A stretch of DNA of 64,000 bases, taken from positions 1,178,001 through 1,242,000 of the forward strand of contig NC_018017.1 in assembly GCF_000243155.2 (NCBI RefSeq), given 5' to 3'. Position 1 is the first letter of the stretch; each line of letters starts with the position of its first letter. The translations under genes and the position numbers were made by a program. Positions 50,974-59,414 of this stretch are shown in pieces. The notes beneath the pieces are model-generated. The model was not told the DNA's origin, ran no database searches, and saw only the letters and a list, made by a program, of their open reading frames with translations. Origin of the DNA: Desulfitobacterium dehalogenans ATCC 51507. GTDB taxonomy: Bacteria; Bacillota; Desulfitobacteriia; Desulfitobacteriales; Desulfitobacteriaceae.

Positions 50974-51426
50974 ATGAAAAGCATGGTATTTGAGAATGAA
51001 ATCTGGGATTTCTTAAGGACGATAACCGAAGGTATGGCCAATGCATTCCGCCCCATTGTTGAGGAACACGGCTTGACCTTAATGCAGACGCGAATCTTAG
51101 TGGAAGTTAAGGACGGAGGACCTCACACTATAGGGAGTCTGGGAGGAATCATTGGCCTTACCAGCGGGAATGCCTCCTCAATGTGCAAGAAATTGGAGAC
51201 TGCAGGATTTCTAAGACGGATTCGTACTCCTGAGGACGAACGATTTGTAAAACTTACCCTTACACAGCACGGGGAAGACACGGTTTATAGGATAGAGGAG
51301 GCTCTTGAACGGCGTTACGGTGCTTTTTTGGAACATAAGGGCGAAAAGGAATACCAACGATTTATTGAGTGCATGGACAATGTGAAAGCCTTTATGCAAG
51401 AGATGTATCGATTTGATCCGAAGTAG
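50974..51426 (+). CDS. MarR-family transcriptional regulator
   Basis: A 150-residue winged-helix regulator: GLTLMQTRILVEVKDGGPHTIGSLGGIIGLTSGNASSMCKKLETAGFLRRIRTPEDERFVKLTLT shows the MarR helix-turn-helix and wing (DER in the beta-wing). Dimerising helices at both ends. Binds probably to the palindrome at 50916-50938. The ftsH gene starts 51 bases after its stop and may be under its control. Confidence 0.9.
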   Translation: MKSMVFENEIWDFLRTITEGMANAFRPIVEEHGLTLMQTRILVEVKDGGPHTIGSLGGIIGLTSGNASSMCKKLETAGFLRRIRTPEDERFVKLTLTQHGEDTVYRIEEALERRYGAFLEHKGEKEYQRFIECMDNVKAFMQEMYRFDPK

Positions 51427-51476
51427 AATCAGAATCCCTGTGAGCGGTTAGATATAAAAATAATGGAGTGAAAAAA

Positions 51477-53303
51477 ATGAACGGAAAACAAACCCCGAAG
51501 AAACCGCTTATCTATTATTCCCTGATTGCCTTGTTAATTCTTCTGTTCCTTAATGCTTTTGTTTTTCCAGAATTGCTTAAAAGACAAATTACTCAAGTGG
51601 ATTATGGCTCTTTCCTGTCTTATCTTGAGAGTGGAGCGATTTCTGAAGTCGAAGTTCAGGATAATCAGATTGCTTTTGTGACCAAAGACTCCACAGGTAA
51701 AGAAACTGTCTTTGTTACAGGTGCCATGGATGATCCCGAATTGGTTAATCGCCTTAAGGCTGCCGGAGTGGATAAATATTCTCAGGTTATCCCCCGGGAA
51801 AACTCGCCCTTAATGAACTTTCTCTTGACTTGGATTCTTCCCATGATCTTATTATTTGGACTTTGGCATTTGCTGGGCAATCTGATGCAGAAAAAGATGG
51901 GCGGCGGCATGAATGCCATGACCTTTGGCAAGAGTAATGCTAAAATCTATGTTCAAGCCCAGACGGGCAAGACCTTTGCCGATGTAGCGGGTCAGGATGA
52001 GGCGAAAGAAGCCCTCACGGAAATAGTGGATTTTCTTCACGACCCCAGCCGTTATGCAGCCATTGGAGCGAATTTGCCTAAAGGGGTTCTTTTGGTAGGG
52101 CCTCCGGGAACGGGGAAGACCTTGCTGGCAAGGGCTGTTGCCGGAGAGGCTAAAGTCCCCTTTTTCTCCATATCCGGGAGCGAATTTGTAGAGATGTTTG
52201 TGGGAATGGGTGCTGCAAAAGTCAGAGATTTATTTAAACAAGCCAATGAAAAAGCCCCCTGCATCGTTTTTATCGACGAGATTGATACTATCGGGAAAAA
52301 ACGTGATGGAGGATCTTTCGGAGGAGGTAATGATGAGCGGGAACAAACCTTGAATCAACTTTTGTCCGAAATGGATGGCTTTGATGGGAAGAAGGGTGTT
52401 GTGATTCTCGCGGCTACCAACCGGCCGGAATCACTGGATAAGGCTTTATTGCGCCCTGGACGCTTTGATCGCCGAATCCCTGTAGAGCTTCCGGATTTGG
52501 CAGGCCGAGAAGCCATTTTAAGGGTTCATGGACAAAAGGTGAAAATGGAACCCTCTATCGACTTTAAAACTATCGCCCGAGCCACTGCCGGAGCATCCGG
52601 GGCTGAGCTGGCTAATATTATCAATGAAGGGGCTTTGCGGGCTGTTCGTTGTGGGAGAAGCCGGGTGAACCAAAGCGATTTGGAGGAGTCTGTGGAAGTC
52701 GTTATTGCAGGCTATCAGAGGAAAGGGGCAGTGATTTCTCATCGAGAAAAAGAGATTGTTGCTTTCCATGAGATTGGTCACGCTTTAGTGGCGGCCAAAC
52801 AAACTGATTCTGCACCCGTTCATAAGATTACCATCATTCCGAGGACTTCCGGTGCCTTGGGTTACACTATGCAAGTGGAAGAGGATGAGCGTGTTCTGAT
52901 GAGCAAGGAGGAGGCGTTCAATAAAATCACGACCTTTACAGGAGGCCGGGCAGCCGAAGAATTGATCTTCGGAACCTATACTTCAGGAGCCTCCAATGAT
53001 ATTGAACAAGCGACCAAAATCGCCCGCGCCATGGTTACCCGTCTGGGGATGAGCAAGAATTTTGATATGATGGCCTTAGAAACAGTGAATAATCCTTATC
53101 TTGGTAGCGATACCTCTTTGATGTGTTCCCCTGAAACCGCAGCCAAAATTGATGAGGAAATCCTATCCATCATTAAAAGTGCCCATCAAAAGGCCTTCGG
53201 AATCTTAAAAGAGAATATTGACAAACTCCATGAGTTGGCGCGTTTTTTGTTAGAGAAAGAAACCATCACCGGAGAAGAATTTATGGCGGTGCTCTCAAGG
53301 TAA
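51477..53303 (+). CDS. ftsH: ATP-dependent zinc metalloprotease FtsH
   Basis: ATG 51477 sits 7 bases after tggag; GTG 51468 would be within the site. The 608-residue product has TM1 (about 11-29), a short extracytoplasmic domain, TM2 (about 113-133), an AAA domain with GPPGTGKT (208-215) and IVFIDEID (263-270), the second region of homology with arginine fingers (RPGRFDR), and the zinc protease motif HEIGH (431-435). It degrades membrane and regulatory proteins. Linked to a MarR gene and not to tilS/hpt as the housekeeping copy is, so this may be a second, inducible FtsH. Confidence 0.92.
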   Translation: MNGKQTPKKPLIYYSLIALLILLFLNAFVFPELLKRQITQVDYGSFLSYLESGAISEVEVQDNQIAFVTKDSTGKETVFVTGAMDDPELVNRLKAAGVDKYSQVIPRENSPLMNFLLTWILPMILLFGLWHLLGNLMQKKMGGGMNAMTFGKSNAKIYVQAQTGKTFADVAGQDEAKEALTEIVDFLHDPSRYAAIGANLPKGVLLVGPPGTGKTLLARAVAGEAKVPFFSISGSEFVEMFVGMGAAKVRDLFKQANEKAPCIVFIDEIDTIGKKRDGGSFGGGNDEREQTLNQLLSEMDGFDGKKGVVILAATNRPESLDKALLRPGRFDRRIPVELPDLAGREAILRVHGQKVKMEPSIDFKTIARATAGASGAELANIINEGALRAVRCGRSRVNQSDLEESVEVVIAGYQRKGAVISHREKEIVAFHEIGHALVAAKQTDSAPVHKITIIPRTSGALGYTMQVEEDERVLMSKEEAFNKITTFTGGRAAEELIFGTYTSGASNDIEQATKIARAMVTRLGMSKNFDMMALETVNNPYLGSDTSLMCSPETAAKIDEEILSIIKSAHQKAFGILKENIDKLHELARFLLEKETITGEEFMAVLSR

Positions 53304-53309
53304 AATGAA

Positions 53310-53346
53310 GGACTGGTGATGTTTTTAACATCCCGGTCCCTGTTTT
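53310..53346 (+). terminator. Terminator after ftsH
   Basis: Stem of about 12 pairs formed by ggactggtgatgt and acatcccggtcc (one bulged T, one G-U) around a short ttttta loop, followed by ctgtttta. Lies a few bases after the ftsH stop. Confidence 0.65.
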
Positions 53347-53411
53347 ATATTGAATAGGTGACAAAGCATAATCCTCATATCCAAAGATAAAACCAGCAAA
53401 GGGGTAAATCC

Positions 53412-54254
53412 ATGAATATTTTAGTCACCCTAAACTCGAATTATATTATACACTTGATCGTCATGCTCACCTCTCTGATTGAGTCCAATCCAGGGGAGCA
53501 GTTTACAGTTTATGTGGCTCATTCCGGCATGTCAAAAGAAGACTTTACCCGCATCAATCATGCCATTGACACCTCTCGATGTAAAATTGAAGACATTAAA
53601 ATTTCCGATAAGGGTTTAAGCGATGCCCCCATTACCAGCCGCTACCCCAAAGAAATGTATTATCGGATTTTCGCTGTCAAATATCTCCCGGATCACCTCG
53701 AGCGGATTTTGTACCTGGATCCGGATCTAGTGGTGATAAATCCCTTAAAGGAGTTCTATACCATAGATTTCCAAGGGAATTTCTTCGCGGCGGCCTCCCA
53801 TGTCAAGGAAATATTGAAAAGGATTAATCATGTCAGGCTTAATATGGCTGAAGACAGCACCTATGTCAATTCGGGGGTTATGATGATGAACTTGTCTCTG
53901 CTGCGCCAGGAACAGGATATTCATGAAGTCTATGAATATATTGAGGGATATAAGCATCGCTTATTTCTACCTGACCAAGATGTCCTTAATGGAGTTTATA
54001 GTGATAGAACGCTGACTGTGGATGCGAAAATCTATAATCTTAGTGAACGGTATTATGTTCTCTATAACCTGAATCCCAAGTATTGGGATGCGAAGATTGA
54101 CCTGGATTGGGTCCGCAATAATACCGTGATTATCCATTATTGTGGCCGCAACAAACCCTGGAAGGAAAATTATATGGGGGAATTGGATGTTTTCTATAAA
54201 GACTATGCACAAAAGGTTCATGACAAAATGAAGGATTTTGAGACGACGAGGTGA
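53412..54254 (+). CDS. Family 8 glycosyltransferase
   Basis: A 280-residue GT-A-fold glycosyltransferase: MNILVTLNSNYIIHLIVMLTSL, the metal-binding DPD motif (Asp103-Asp105 in YLDPDLVVINPL), the YVNSGVMMMNLSLLR segment, DQDVLNG and a C-terminal IHYCGRNKPWKE. This is the LgtC/GspA-like family, using a UDP-sugar with retention of configuration. The acceptor is unknown. Its gene ends 46 bases before cbiD but is unlikely to be functionally linked to it. Confidence 0.9.
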   Translation: MNILVTLNSNYIIHLIVMLTSLIESNPGEQFTVYVAHSGMSKEDFTRINHAIDTSRCKIEDIKISDKGLSDAPITSRYPKEMYYRIFAVKYLPDHLERILYLDPDLVVINPLKEFYTIDFQGNFFAAASHVKEILKRINHVRLNMAEDSTYVNSGVMMMNLSLLRQEQDIHEVYEYIEGYKHRLFLPDQDVLNGVYSDRTLTVDAKIYNLSERYYVLYNLNPKYWDAKIDLDWVRNNTVIIHYCGRNKPWKENYMGELDVFYKDYAQKVHDKMKDFETTR

Positions 54255-54300
54255 AATGATAGCATTATAGTTGAATACGATAATAGATGGGGCGGCTGAT

Positions 54301-55440
54301 ATGAGGAAAGAGATGAAGGACAGGCATTCATGGAAAATGGGCTTTACTACGGGCAGCTGTGCAGCCGGGGCGGCAAAAGCCGCATGCTTCTTACTGAAAG
54401 GATTAAATCAAGGAACACAAGTAGATATCCCACTGCCCCAAGGGGAACGGCTTCAATTATCCATACATCGATGGGAAATGGAAAAGGATATAGCTCGTGT
54501 AGGTATTATCAAAGATGCAGGGGATGATCCTGATGTCACCCATGGTTTGGAAGTGGTAGCTCAAGTGCGGGTTCTTTCTGAAAAAGGAGAAATCCTCATT
54601 CGCGGGGGTCAAGGTATTGGCGTCGTTACCAAAAAAGGACTTCAGATTCCTCCAGGGGAAAGCGCTATTAACCCTGTTCCCCGGTCAATGATTCAGGCAG
54701 CGGTACGAGAAGTATTTCCCCAGGAAGAAGTCCTGGTGGTGATTGAGGTGCCTGATGGAGAAGAGCTTGCTTCGAAGACCCTGAATCCTCGTTTGGGAAT
54801 TAGGGGAGGGCTATCGATTTTAGGCACAACAGGTATAGTTCGGCCTATGTCAGAGGAAGCGTTCAAGAATTCTATTCTGCCTGAGCTGGATCAAGCCGTT
54901 GCTTATGGACATAAAGCCATTGTTCTAACTCCTGGCAATTATGGTTTCAGAGCAGCTACGGCGGAACTGAAAGTTCCTGAGGAAGCCATTATTCAGATGG
55001 CCAATTTTGTGGGCTTTCTGCTGGAGGAGGCTGCCTATCGCAAGATCGAGAAAGTGCTTCTCTTTGGTCATATTGGTAAATTGATTAAAGTAGCCGGGGG
55101 GATTTTCCATACCCATACCCATGTTGCCGATGCCCGGATGGAAATTTTAGTGGCTCATGCCGCACTGAATGGTATTGACCGGAACTTTTTGCAGACCATA
55201 GCGGAGTATCCAACGGTTGAAGGTGCTGCTGAAGAAATTCGTACCAAGGGTTGGGGAAATCTTCTGTTTAAATTAGCAGAAAGGGCGAGTTGTCGGGCTC
55301 AAGAGCATGTGCATGGGGAAGTGCAGGTGGGAACCGCCTTTACTTTGCTTAACGGTGAGATCATTGCCTGGGATGATCAGGCCAAAGAGATCTGCAAAGA
55401 ATTTTGGCATTGGCCGCAGATAGAGAAGGAATTTAGGTAA
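54301..55440 (+). CDS. cbiD: Cobalt-precorrin-5B (C1)-methyltransferase CbiD
   Basis: ATG 54301 is preferred (ggggcgg ahead); an upstream TTG at 54271 would add ten residues. The 379-residue product has the CbiD hallmarks: FTTGSCAAGAAKAAC, KDAGDDPDVTHG, GIGVVTKKGLQIPPGE.AINPVPR, LGIRGGLSILGTTGIVRPMSE and GHIGKLIKVAGGIFHTHTHVADAR. Methylates C1 in the oxygen-independent cobalamin route. It lies upstream of the cobalamin riboswitch, so unlike the rest of the pathway here it is not controlled by that leader. Confidence 0.94.
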   Translation: MRKEMKDRHSWKMGFTTGSCAAGAAKAACFLLKGLNQGTQVDIPLPQGERLQLSIHRWEMEKDIARVGIIKDAGDDPDVTHGLEVVAQVRVLSEKGEILIRGGQGIGVVTKKGLQIPPGESAINPVPRSMIQAAVREVFPQEEVLVVIEVPDGEELASKTLNPRLGIRGGLSILGTTGIVRPMSEEAFKNSILPELDQAVAYGHKAIVLTPGNYGFRAATAELKVPEEAIIQMANFVGFLLEEAAYRKIEKVLLFGHIGKLIKVAGGIFHTHTHVADARMEILVAHAALNGIDRNFLQTIAEYPTVEGAAEEIRTKGWGNLLFKLAERASCRAQEHVHGEVQVGTAFTLLNGEIIAWDDQAKEICKEFWHWPQIEKEFR

Positions 55441-55489
55441 AAGTAGAGAATAACTTAGTAATTCGAATTAAATTGTCACAACAATCGGA

Positions 55490-55660
55490 TAATACTCAAG
55501 GTTCCTCTTTTGAGGATGAAAAGGGAAGTCGGTGAAAATCCGGCGCGGTCCCGCCACTGTGAACCACGAGTGCCTCCTTATAGCCCACTGGGATAATCCT
55601 GGGAAGGGGGGAGGCATGAAGACTGGAAGTCAGGAGACCTGCCTTGAACATTGCATTACG
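55490..55660 (+). ncRNA. Cobalamin riboswitch
   Basis: Classic B12-box elements in order: ggttcctc...gaggatgaaaaggga (55500-55526), gtcggtgaaaatccggcgcg (55528-55547) with gtcccgccactgtgaa (55548-55563), a variable cctcc/ggggagg arm (55573-55614) and the closing tggaagtcaggagacctgcc (55624-55643). It senses adenosylcobalamin. The rho-independent terminator at 55714-55738 follows as expression platform, so high cobalamin should stop transcription into cbiET and the genes beyond. Confidence 0.95.
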
Positions 55661-55713
55661 CCCACGAGCGATGGGTGTGGTGATTATTTCGGAATAACCG
55701 AAGGGAAAAACCA

Positions 55714-55738
55714 AAGAGCCGCTCAGGGCTCTTTTTTA
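55714..55738 (+). terminator. Terminator of the cobalamin riboswitch
   Basis: Stem aagagcc / gggctctt with gctca loop followed by a run of T. It lies ~70 bases after the aptamer and 88 bases before cbiET, the usual position for a riboswitch-controlled attenuator. Confidence 0.88.
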
Positions 55739-55826
55739 TTTCACTATAAATCGCGGCAGAATTGGGCAAAGCCGAAGGCTTGGTTAATTAACGAAATAGT
55801 GGTTAAACAAAGGGGAAGGTGATGGG

Positions 55827-57053
55827 ATGATCCAAATATTGGGGATAGGCCCTGGTACAAGAGCATGGGTTTCCCAGGCTGTTGAAGAAATGGTCCATCA
55901 GAGCGATGTTTTGGTAGGAGGGCAACGAGCCTTAAAGCTCTTTCCGGATTTCAAGGGAGAGTCATACCGGGTCAGTGGAAATTTAGCTGAAACCTTGGAA
56001 ACCTTGCAGAGAGTATTACAGCAGGGAAAAAAGGCAAGTGTCCTGGTTTCTGGCGATCCAGGTTTTTATAGTCTGCTTCCTTGGTTGAAAAGGGAGTTCC
56101 CGCAAGAAGAAATCCAGGTGTTGCCTGGCCTTAGCTCCATTCAGCTTGCTTTTGCACGAGCAGGGATCCCCTGGCAGGATGCAGAGTTGCTCAGTGTCCA
56201 CGGCCGTCCGCTGAATTGCTTACCTTTACATCTCAGCCGCCCCTTGGGAGTTCTCACTGGGGGTGAAAACTCACCTCAGAAGATTGCTGAGTATTATCAT
56301 ACCTATGACTTCAATCCGCAGATCTCTCTTGGCAATGCCTTGACTTATCCGGAAGAGCGTTGGTTAAATACAGATGCTCATCAGCTCATGGATTTGGAAG
56401 AAGATTTCTCTAATGCGGTGATGATCCTCTACCCTGAAAATCCAGAGGATAAGTCGGCTCAATCCTTGCTTTCATTGCCTAAGAGCTTTGGTATCAAGGA
56501 TGAGGAGTTTGTTCGTGGCAATGTTCCCATGACTAAGAATGAGATTCGGATTCAAGTTCTGGCTAAGGCAGAGATTACCCCTTCGACCCGGGTCTTGGAT
56601 GTGGGAGCAGGGACGGGTAGCATAAGCATTGAAGCGGCGCTTTTAGCTCATCGTGGCTGCGTTTATGCCATAGAAGAAAATCCGGAGGCACAGGAGCTTA
56701 TTCTGAAGAATCAAGAGAAGTTTCGGGTAAGAAATTTGCGACTGGTTCGTGGATCTGCGCCTCAAGCGTTACAGGAAATCCCCCCTATGGATGTCTGTAT
56801 TATTGGCGGTAGTCATGGGCAGATTCGGGAGATTTTACTTCAAGCTCCCTTGGCGCCTGGGGGAAGGGTTGTATTGACTGCCGTAACTTTAGAGACATTA
56901 GCTCATGGTATGGAAGCCTTAAAAAGCTTGCAATATGAGGATGTTGATGTGGTTTCGATCCAAGCTGTACGCTGGAAGGGTATTAAGGATATTCATCTTG
57001 CCCAGGCCCAAAACCCCGTATTTATACTTTCAGGAAGAAAGGGGATTATTTAA
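55827..57053 (+). CDS. cbiET: Bifunctional CbiE/CbiT precorrin methyltransferase-decarboxylase
   Basis: A 408-residue fusion. Residues 1-200 are CbiE (tetrapyrrole methylase fold: ILGIGPGTRAWV, ASVLVSGDPGFYSLLPWL, GLSSIQLAFARAGIPWQDAELLSVHGR); residues ~215-408 are CbiT (DEEFVRGNVPMTKNEIR, SAM motif LDVGAGTGSISIEAA, VCIIGGSHGQIREIL). Together they methylate C5 and C15 and remove the ring C acetate of cobalt-precorrin-7/8 intermediates, like CobL. First gene behind the riboswitch. Confidence 0.94.
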   Translation: MIQILGIGPGTRAWVSQAVEEMVHQSDVLVGGQRALKLFPDFKGESYRVSGNLAETLETLQRVLQQGKKASVLVSGDPGFYSLLPWLKREFPQEEIQVLPGLSSIQLAFARAGIPWQDAELLSVHGRPLNCLPLHLSRPLGVLTGGENSPQKIAEYYHTYDFNPQISLGNALTYPEERWLNTDAHQLMDLEEDFSNAVMILYPENPEDKSAQSLLSLPKSFGIKDEEFVRGNVPMTKNEIRIQVLAKAEITPSTRVLDVGAGTGSISIEAALLAHRGCVYAIEENPEAQELILKNQEKFRVRNLRLVRGSAPQALQEIPPMDVCIIGGSHGQIREILLQAPLAPGGRVVLTAVTLETLAHGMEALKSLQYEDVDVVSIQAVRWKGIKDIHLAQAQNPVFILSGRKGII

Positions 57054-57152
57054 GGCCTCTGCTTCAAACAAAGGAGTTAAGAACCCGTTCAAAAGAAAAT
57101 GAGCTCCAGAACCGCGGGATGGTTGCGGGCCGAAGAGCTAAGGAGGAACGAA

Positions 57153-57896
57153 GTGAAGAAGGATAGGAACGAAGACACAAACATAGTAAACAATCAGATC
57201 AGTGAAAAGGCTAAGCTTTACGGAATAGGGGTAGGGCCGGGGGACCCGAAGCTTATTACCTTGCGGGCAGTGGAAATTCTACAAGCTATTCAGGTGGTCG
57301 CCATACCCAAGTCCAAGATGGAGCGGGAAAGTGTCGCGTGGGAAATTGCCAAATCACACTGCCCCTCCGGAGTTAGCATTTTAGAGTTAGAAATGCCGAT
57401 GACCGCTGATGAGAGCATACTTCAAGCTGCTTGGCATACTGCGGCAGAGAAGATTAAGGAGGAGCTCTGTCAGGGGCATTCCGTTGCTTTCCTTACCTTA
57501 GGTGATCCTTCCTTATACAGCACTTACAGTTATCTACTTGCTATCTTAAGAGATCAGCTTGAACCGGATCAGATAGAGACCATTCCAGGTATCACGGCTA
57601 TGGCGGCTGCCGCAGCTCAAGTGAATTGGCCTTTGGCTACGGGAGATGAGCCTTTAGTGGTTTTGCCGGGGATCGAGGGCTTAGAGGAGTATGAGCAATA
57701 TCCTAATCTTGTCTTAATGAAAGTATCGCGAAATTTGCCGGATGTACTGAATCATATCCAAAGAACCGGGTCACAGGCAGTTTTAGCTACCCGGGTAGGT
57801 CAGGCAGGAGAAGACGTTCGCCTGCTTGGCCCGGAGGAAGTGTTGGAAAAAGTGGACTATTTAAGTCTTGTGCTTTGTAAGAAGCCTCAATCTTGA
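57153..57896 (+). CDS. cbiL: Cobalt-factor II/precorrin-2 C20-methyltransferase CbiL
   Basis: GTG 57153 lies 6 bases after aggagg (57141-57146); an ATG at 57099 would precede the ribosome site and adds unrelated residues. The 247-residue product has the tetrapyrrole methylase motifs LYGIGVGPGDPKLITLRAVEIL, VAFLTLGDPSLYSTYSYL and IPGITAMAAAAAQVNWPLATGDEPLVVLP characteristic of CobI/CbiL. It methylates C20 of cobalt-factor II. Its stop is followed by a 747-base gap holding two structured elements, which interrupts the operon. Confidence 0.93.
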   Translation: MKKDRNEDTNIVNNQISEKAKLYGIGVGPGDPKLITLRAVEILQAIQVVAIPKSKMERESVAWEIAKSHCPSGVSILELEMPMTADESILQAAWHTAAEKIKEELCQGHSVAFLTLGDPSLYSTYSYLLAILRDQLEPDQIETIPGITAMAAAAAQVNWPLATGDEPLVVLPGIEGLEEYEQYPNLVLMKVSRNLPDVLNHIQRTGSQAVLATRVGQAGEDVRLLGPEEVLEKVDYLSLVLCKKPQS

Positions 57897-57923
57897 GAAA
57901 GACCCTTTGAAAGCTAAATCTCC

Positions 57924-58130
57924 AGGATTTTGCTTTACACCGTTCGCTCAATAAGCTGCGCGGACAAAACTAACGCTCAAGCCCTTCGCTCCGTCGGGTG
58001 CCCAGCCAAATCGCTCCTGCTCAATGGCTGGTTGGAAACGTCCTGTTTCCAACCCGACTCCGCTGCAGTCTTTTCGCGAAGTTTTGTTCCCGCTCGCTTA
58101 AATTCGCTCTCTTTTGTAAATCAAAATCCT
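57924..58130 (+). ncRNA. Large nested palindromic domain of unknown type
   Basis: Within the cbiL-cbiF gap the arms pair in nested order: aggattttg-c-tttac (57924-57938) with gtaaa-t-caaaatcct (58116-58130); taagc (57952-57956) with gctta (58096-58100); acaaaact (57964-57971) with agttttgt (58080-58087); gtcgggt (57993-57999) with acccgac (58052-58058); ccagcca (58002-58008) with tggctgg (58025-58031); and a perfect hairpin ggttggaaac (58030-58039) / gtttccaacc (58045-58054). The last ones overlap slightly and may compete. Too ordered to be chance; candidate structured RNA or a mobile palindromic element. No protein frame is convincing. Not found elsewhere in the window. Confidence 0.55.
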
Positions 58131-58214
58131 TGGGCGATTTTTCAAGTATTCGTTTAAGTATCTTTTCAGGACACAGAAAAAGACCCGAAAGAAGTGCAAG
58201 AAAGACCCACAAGA

Positions 58215-58580
58215 GTAGCTTTACGCACAAAAGCGAACGGATTTCACTGTGTATAAGGCAGCTAAGGCTTCTGCTTCGCTTCACTCACCATAAGCCAAGC
58301 TTTCTTTAAGCGGAGGGGCGGTCGGGTCAACGAGGCTTTCCTAACATAGCGTAGCCACGGTTCACATGTAGAAAACAGCGGGGTTTGGCGTCGAAAGTGT
58401 CCGGTGGACAGTTTCGCTCAAGGCGGCACTCCCCAAAGCATACGCATCCGCCGCAGATGCTGTTAAGAAAGCGAGTTGACCAGCCCTGGAGCTATGGAGT
58501 ACGTGAGTCTCCGATCAAGAAACCTTCCGGTGGAAGGTTTCAGGAGATCACGCCCGAAGGTGCGTTGTGCGTAAAGCTAC
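58215..58580 (+). ncRNA. Structured RNA-like element, copy B (paired with 22489-22758)
   Basis: Same nested plan as copy A: closing stem gtagctttacgcac (58215-58228) with gtgcgtaaagctac (58567-58580), a perfect 14 bp; then ggtcaac with gttgacc; gctttcctaaca with tgttaagaaagc; and gcca with tggc around a loop with ggttcacat and ggggttt. Compared with A, T-A pairs are replaced by C-G in the closing stem and U-G by C-G in the next, which preserves pairing. Two copy-specific hairpins are inserted, one with gaaaccttcc/ggaaggtttc near 58519-58541. It lies inside the cbi operon just before cbiF. Confidence 0.7.
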
Positions 58581-58643
58581 GCGACCCAGACGGCTGCACT
58601 AAAAAGATCTTTGGATATCATTATAAAGACAGGAGTGAAAACC

Positions 58644-59414
58644 TTGGCTGAGAATATTAATCCGGTTCTCTTTGTAGGAGCCGGTCCCGGGGATCCGGAT
58701 TTGATCACTTTAAAAGGCAAAAAGGCTCTTGAAGAAGCCCAGCGGGTTATTTATGCGGGATCCTTGGTCAACCCGGATATCCTGCGGCATTGCCGAGAGG
58801 GCATAGCTTTATTTGACAGTGCCGGGTTAACCTTGGAAGAGACTGTAGCCATCATGGCGGAAGGGGTACAAAAAGGAGAAAAAGTCGTTCGTTTACACAC
58901 TGGAGATCCCAGTGTTTATGGAGCCATCCAGGAACAGATGCAATGCCTGGAAGAAAAGGGCATTACCTACGGAGTGATCCCGGGAGTAAGCTCTGTGTTT
59001 GCCGCCGCCGCTGCGGTGAAAAAAGAGTTTACCCTGCCTGAGGTCAGCCAGACCTTAATTCTTACACGACTGGCGGGAAGAACCCCGGTGCCGGAAAAGG
59101 AAGATCTGGCATTATTGGCTCAACATCAAGCCAGTATGGCGATTTTTCTCAGTGTACAGGATATAGGGGAAGTGGTGGCGACCCTGAGGAAAGGATACCC
59201 CCCCAATACACCTGTAGCTGTTGTGTATCGAGCCAGCTGGCCGGATCAACACATTCTGGAGGGTACCTTAGAAACCATTGAAAATCAGGTGAAAGAGGCG
59301 GGAATCCGTAAGCATGCACAGATTCTTGTGGGAGATTTTCTCCGGGATCAAGGGACCCGCTCTAAACTGTATGACCCGGAATTTACTCATGAGTATCGGC
59401 AAGGACGCTCATGA
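58644..59414 (+). CDS. cbiF: Cobalt-precorrin-4 C11-methyltransferase CbiF
   Basis: TTG 58644 has aggag 8 bases upstream; a farther TTG at 58611 has none. The 256-residue product begins NINPVLFVGAGPGDPDLITLKGKKALEEAQRVIYAGSLVNP, continues with LHTGDPSVYGAIQEQM and GVIPGVSSVFAAAAAVKKEFTLPEVSQTLILTRLAGRTPVPE, which are diagnostic for CobM/CbiF. Methylates C11. It overlaps cbiG by 4 bases and restarts the operon after the structured gap. Confidence 0.94.
   Translation: MAENINPVLFVGAGPGDPDLITLKGKKALEEAQRVIYAGSLVNPDILRHCREGIALFDSAGLTLEETVAIMAEGVQKGEKVVRLHTGDPSVYGAIQEQMQCLEEKGITYGVIPGVSSVFAAAAAVKKEFTLPEVSQTLILTRLAGRTPVPEKEDLALLAQHQASMAIFLSVQDIGEVVATLRKGYPPNTPVAVVYRASWPDQHILEGTLETIENQVKEAGIRKHAQILVGDFLRDQGTRSKLYDPEFTHEYRQGRS

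Noticed and set aside
55532-55822. ORF over the cobalamin riboswitch region
   Set aside because: It runs through the conserved B12-box and the terminator hairpin; the RNA explanation is far stronger.
57930-58651. ORFs of 75-103 residues on both strands in the cbiL-cbiF gap
   Set aside because: They overlap each other and the palindromic arms, have low-complexity Ser/Arg/Phe-rich translations and no credible ribosome site.
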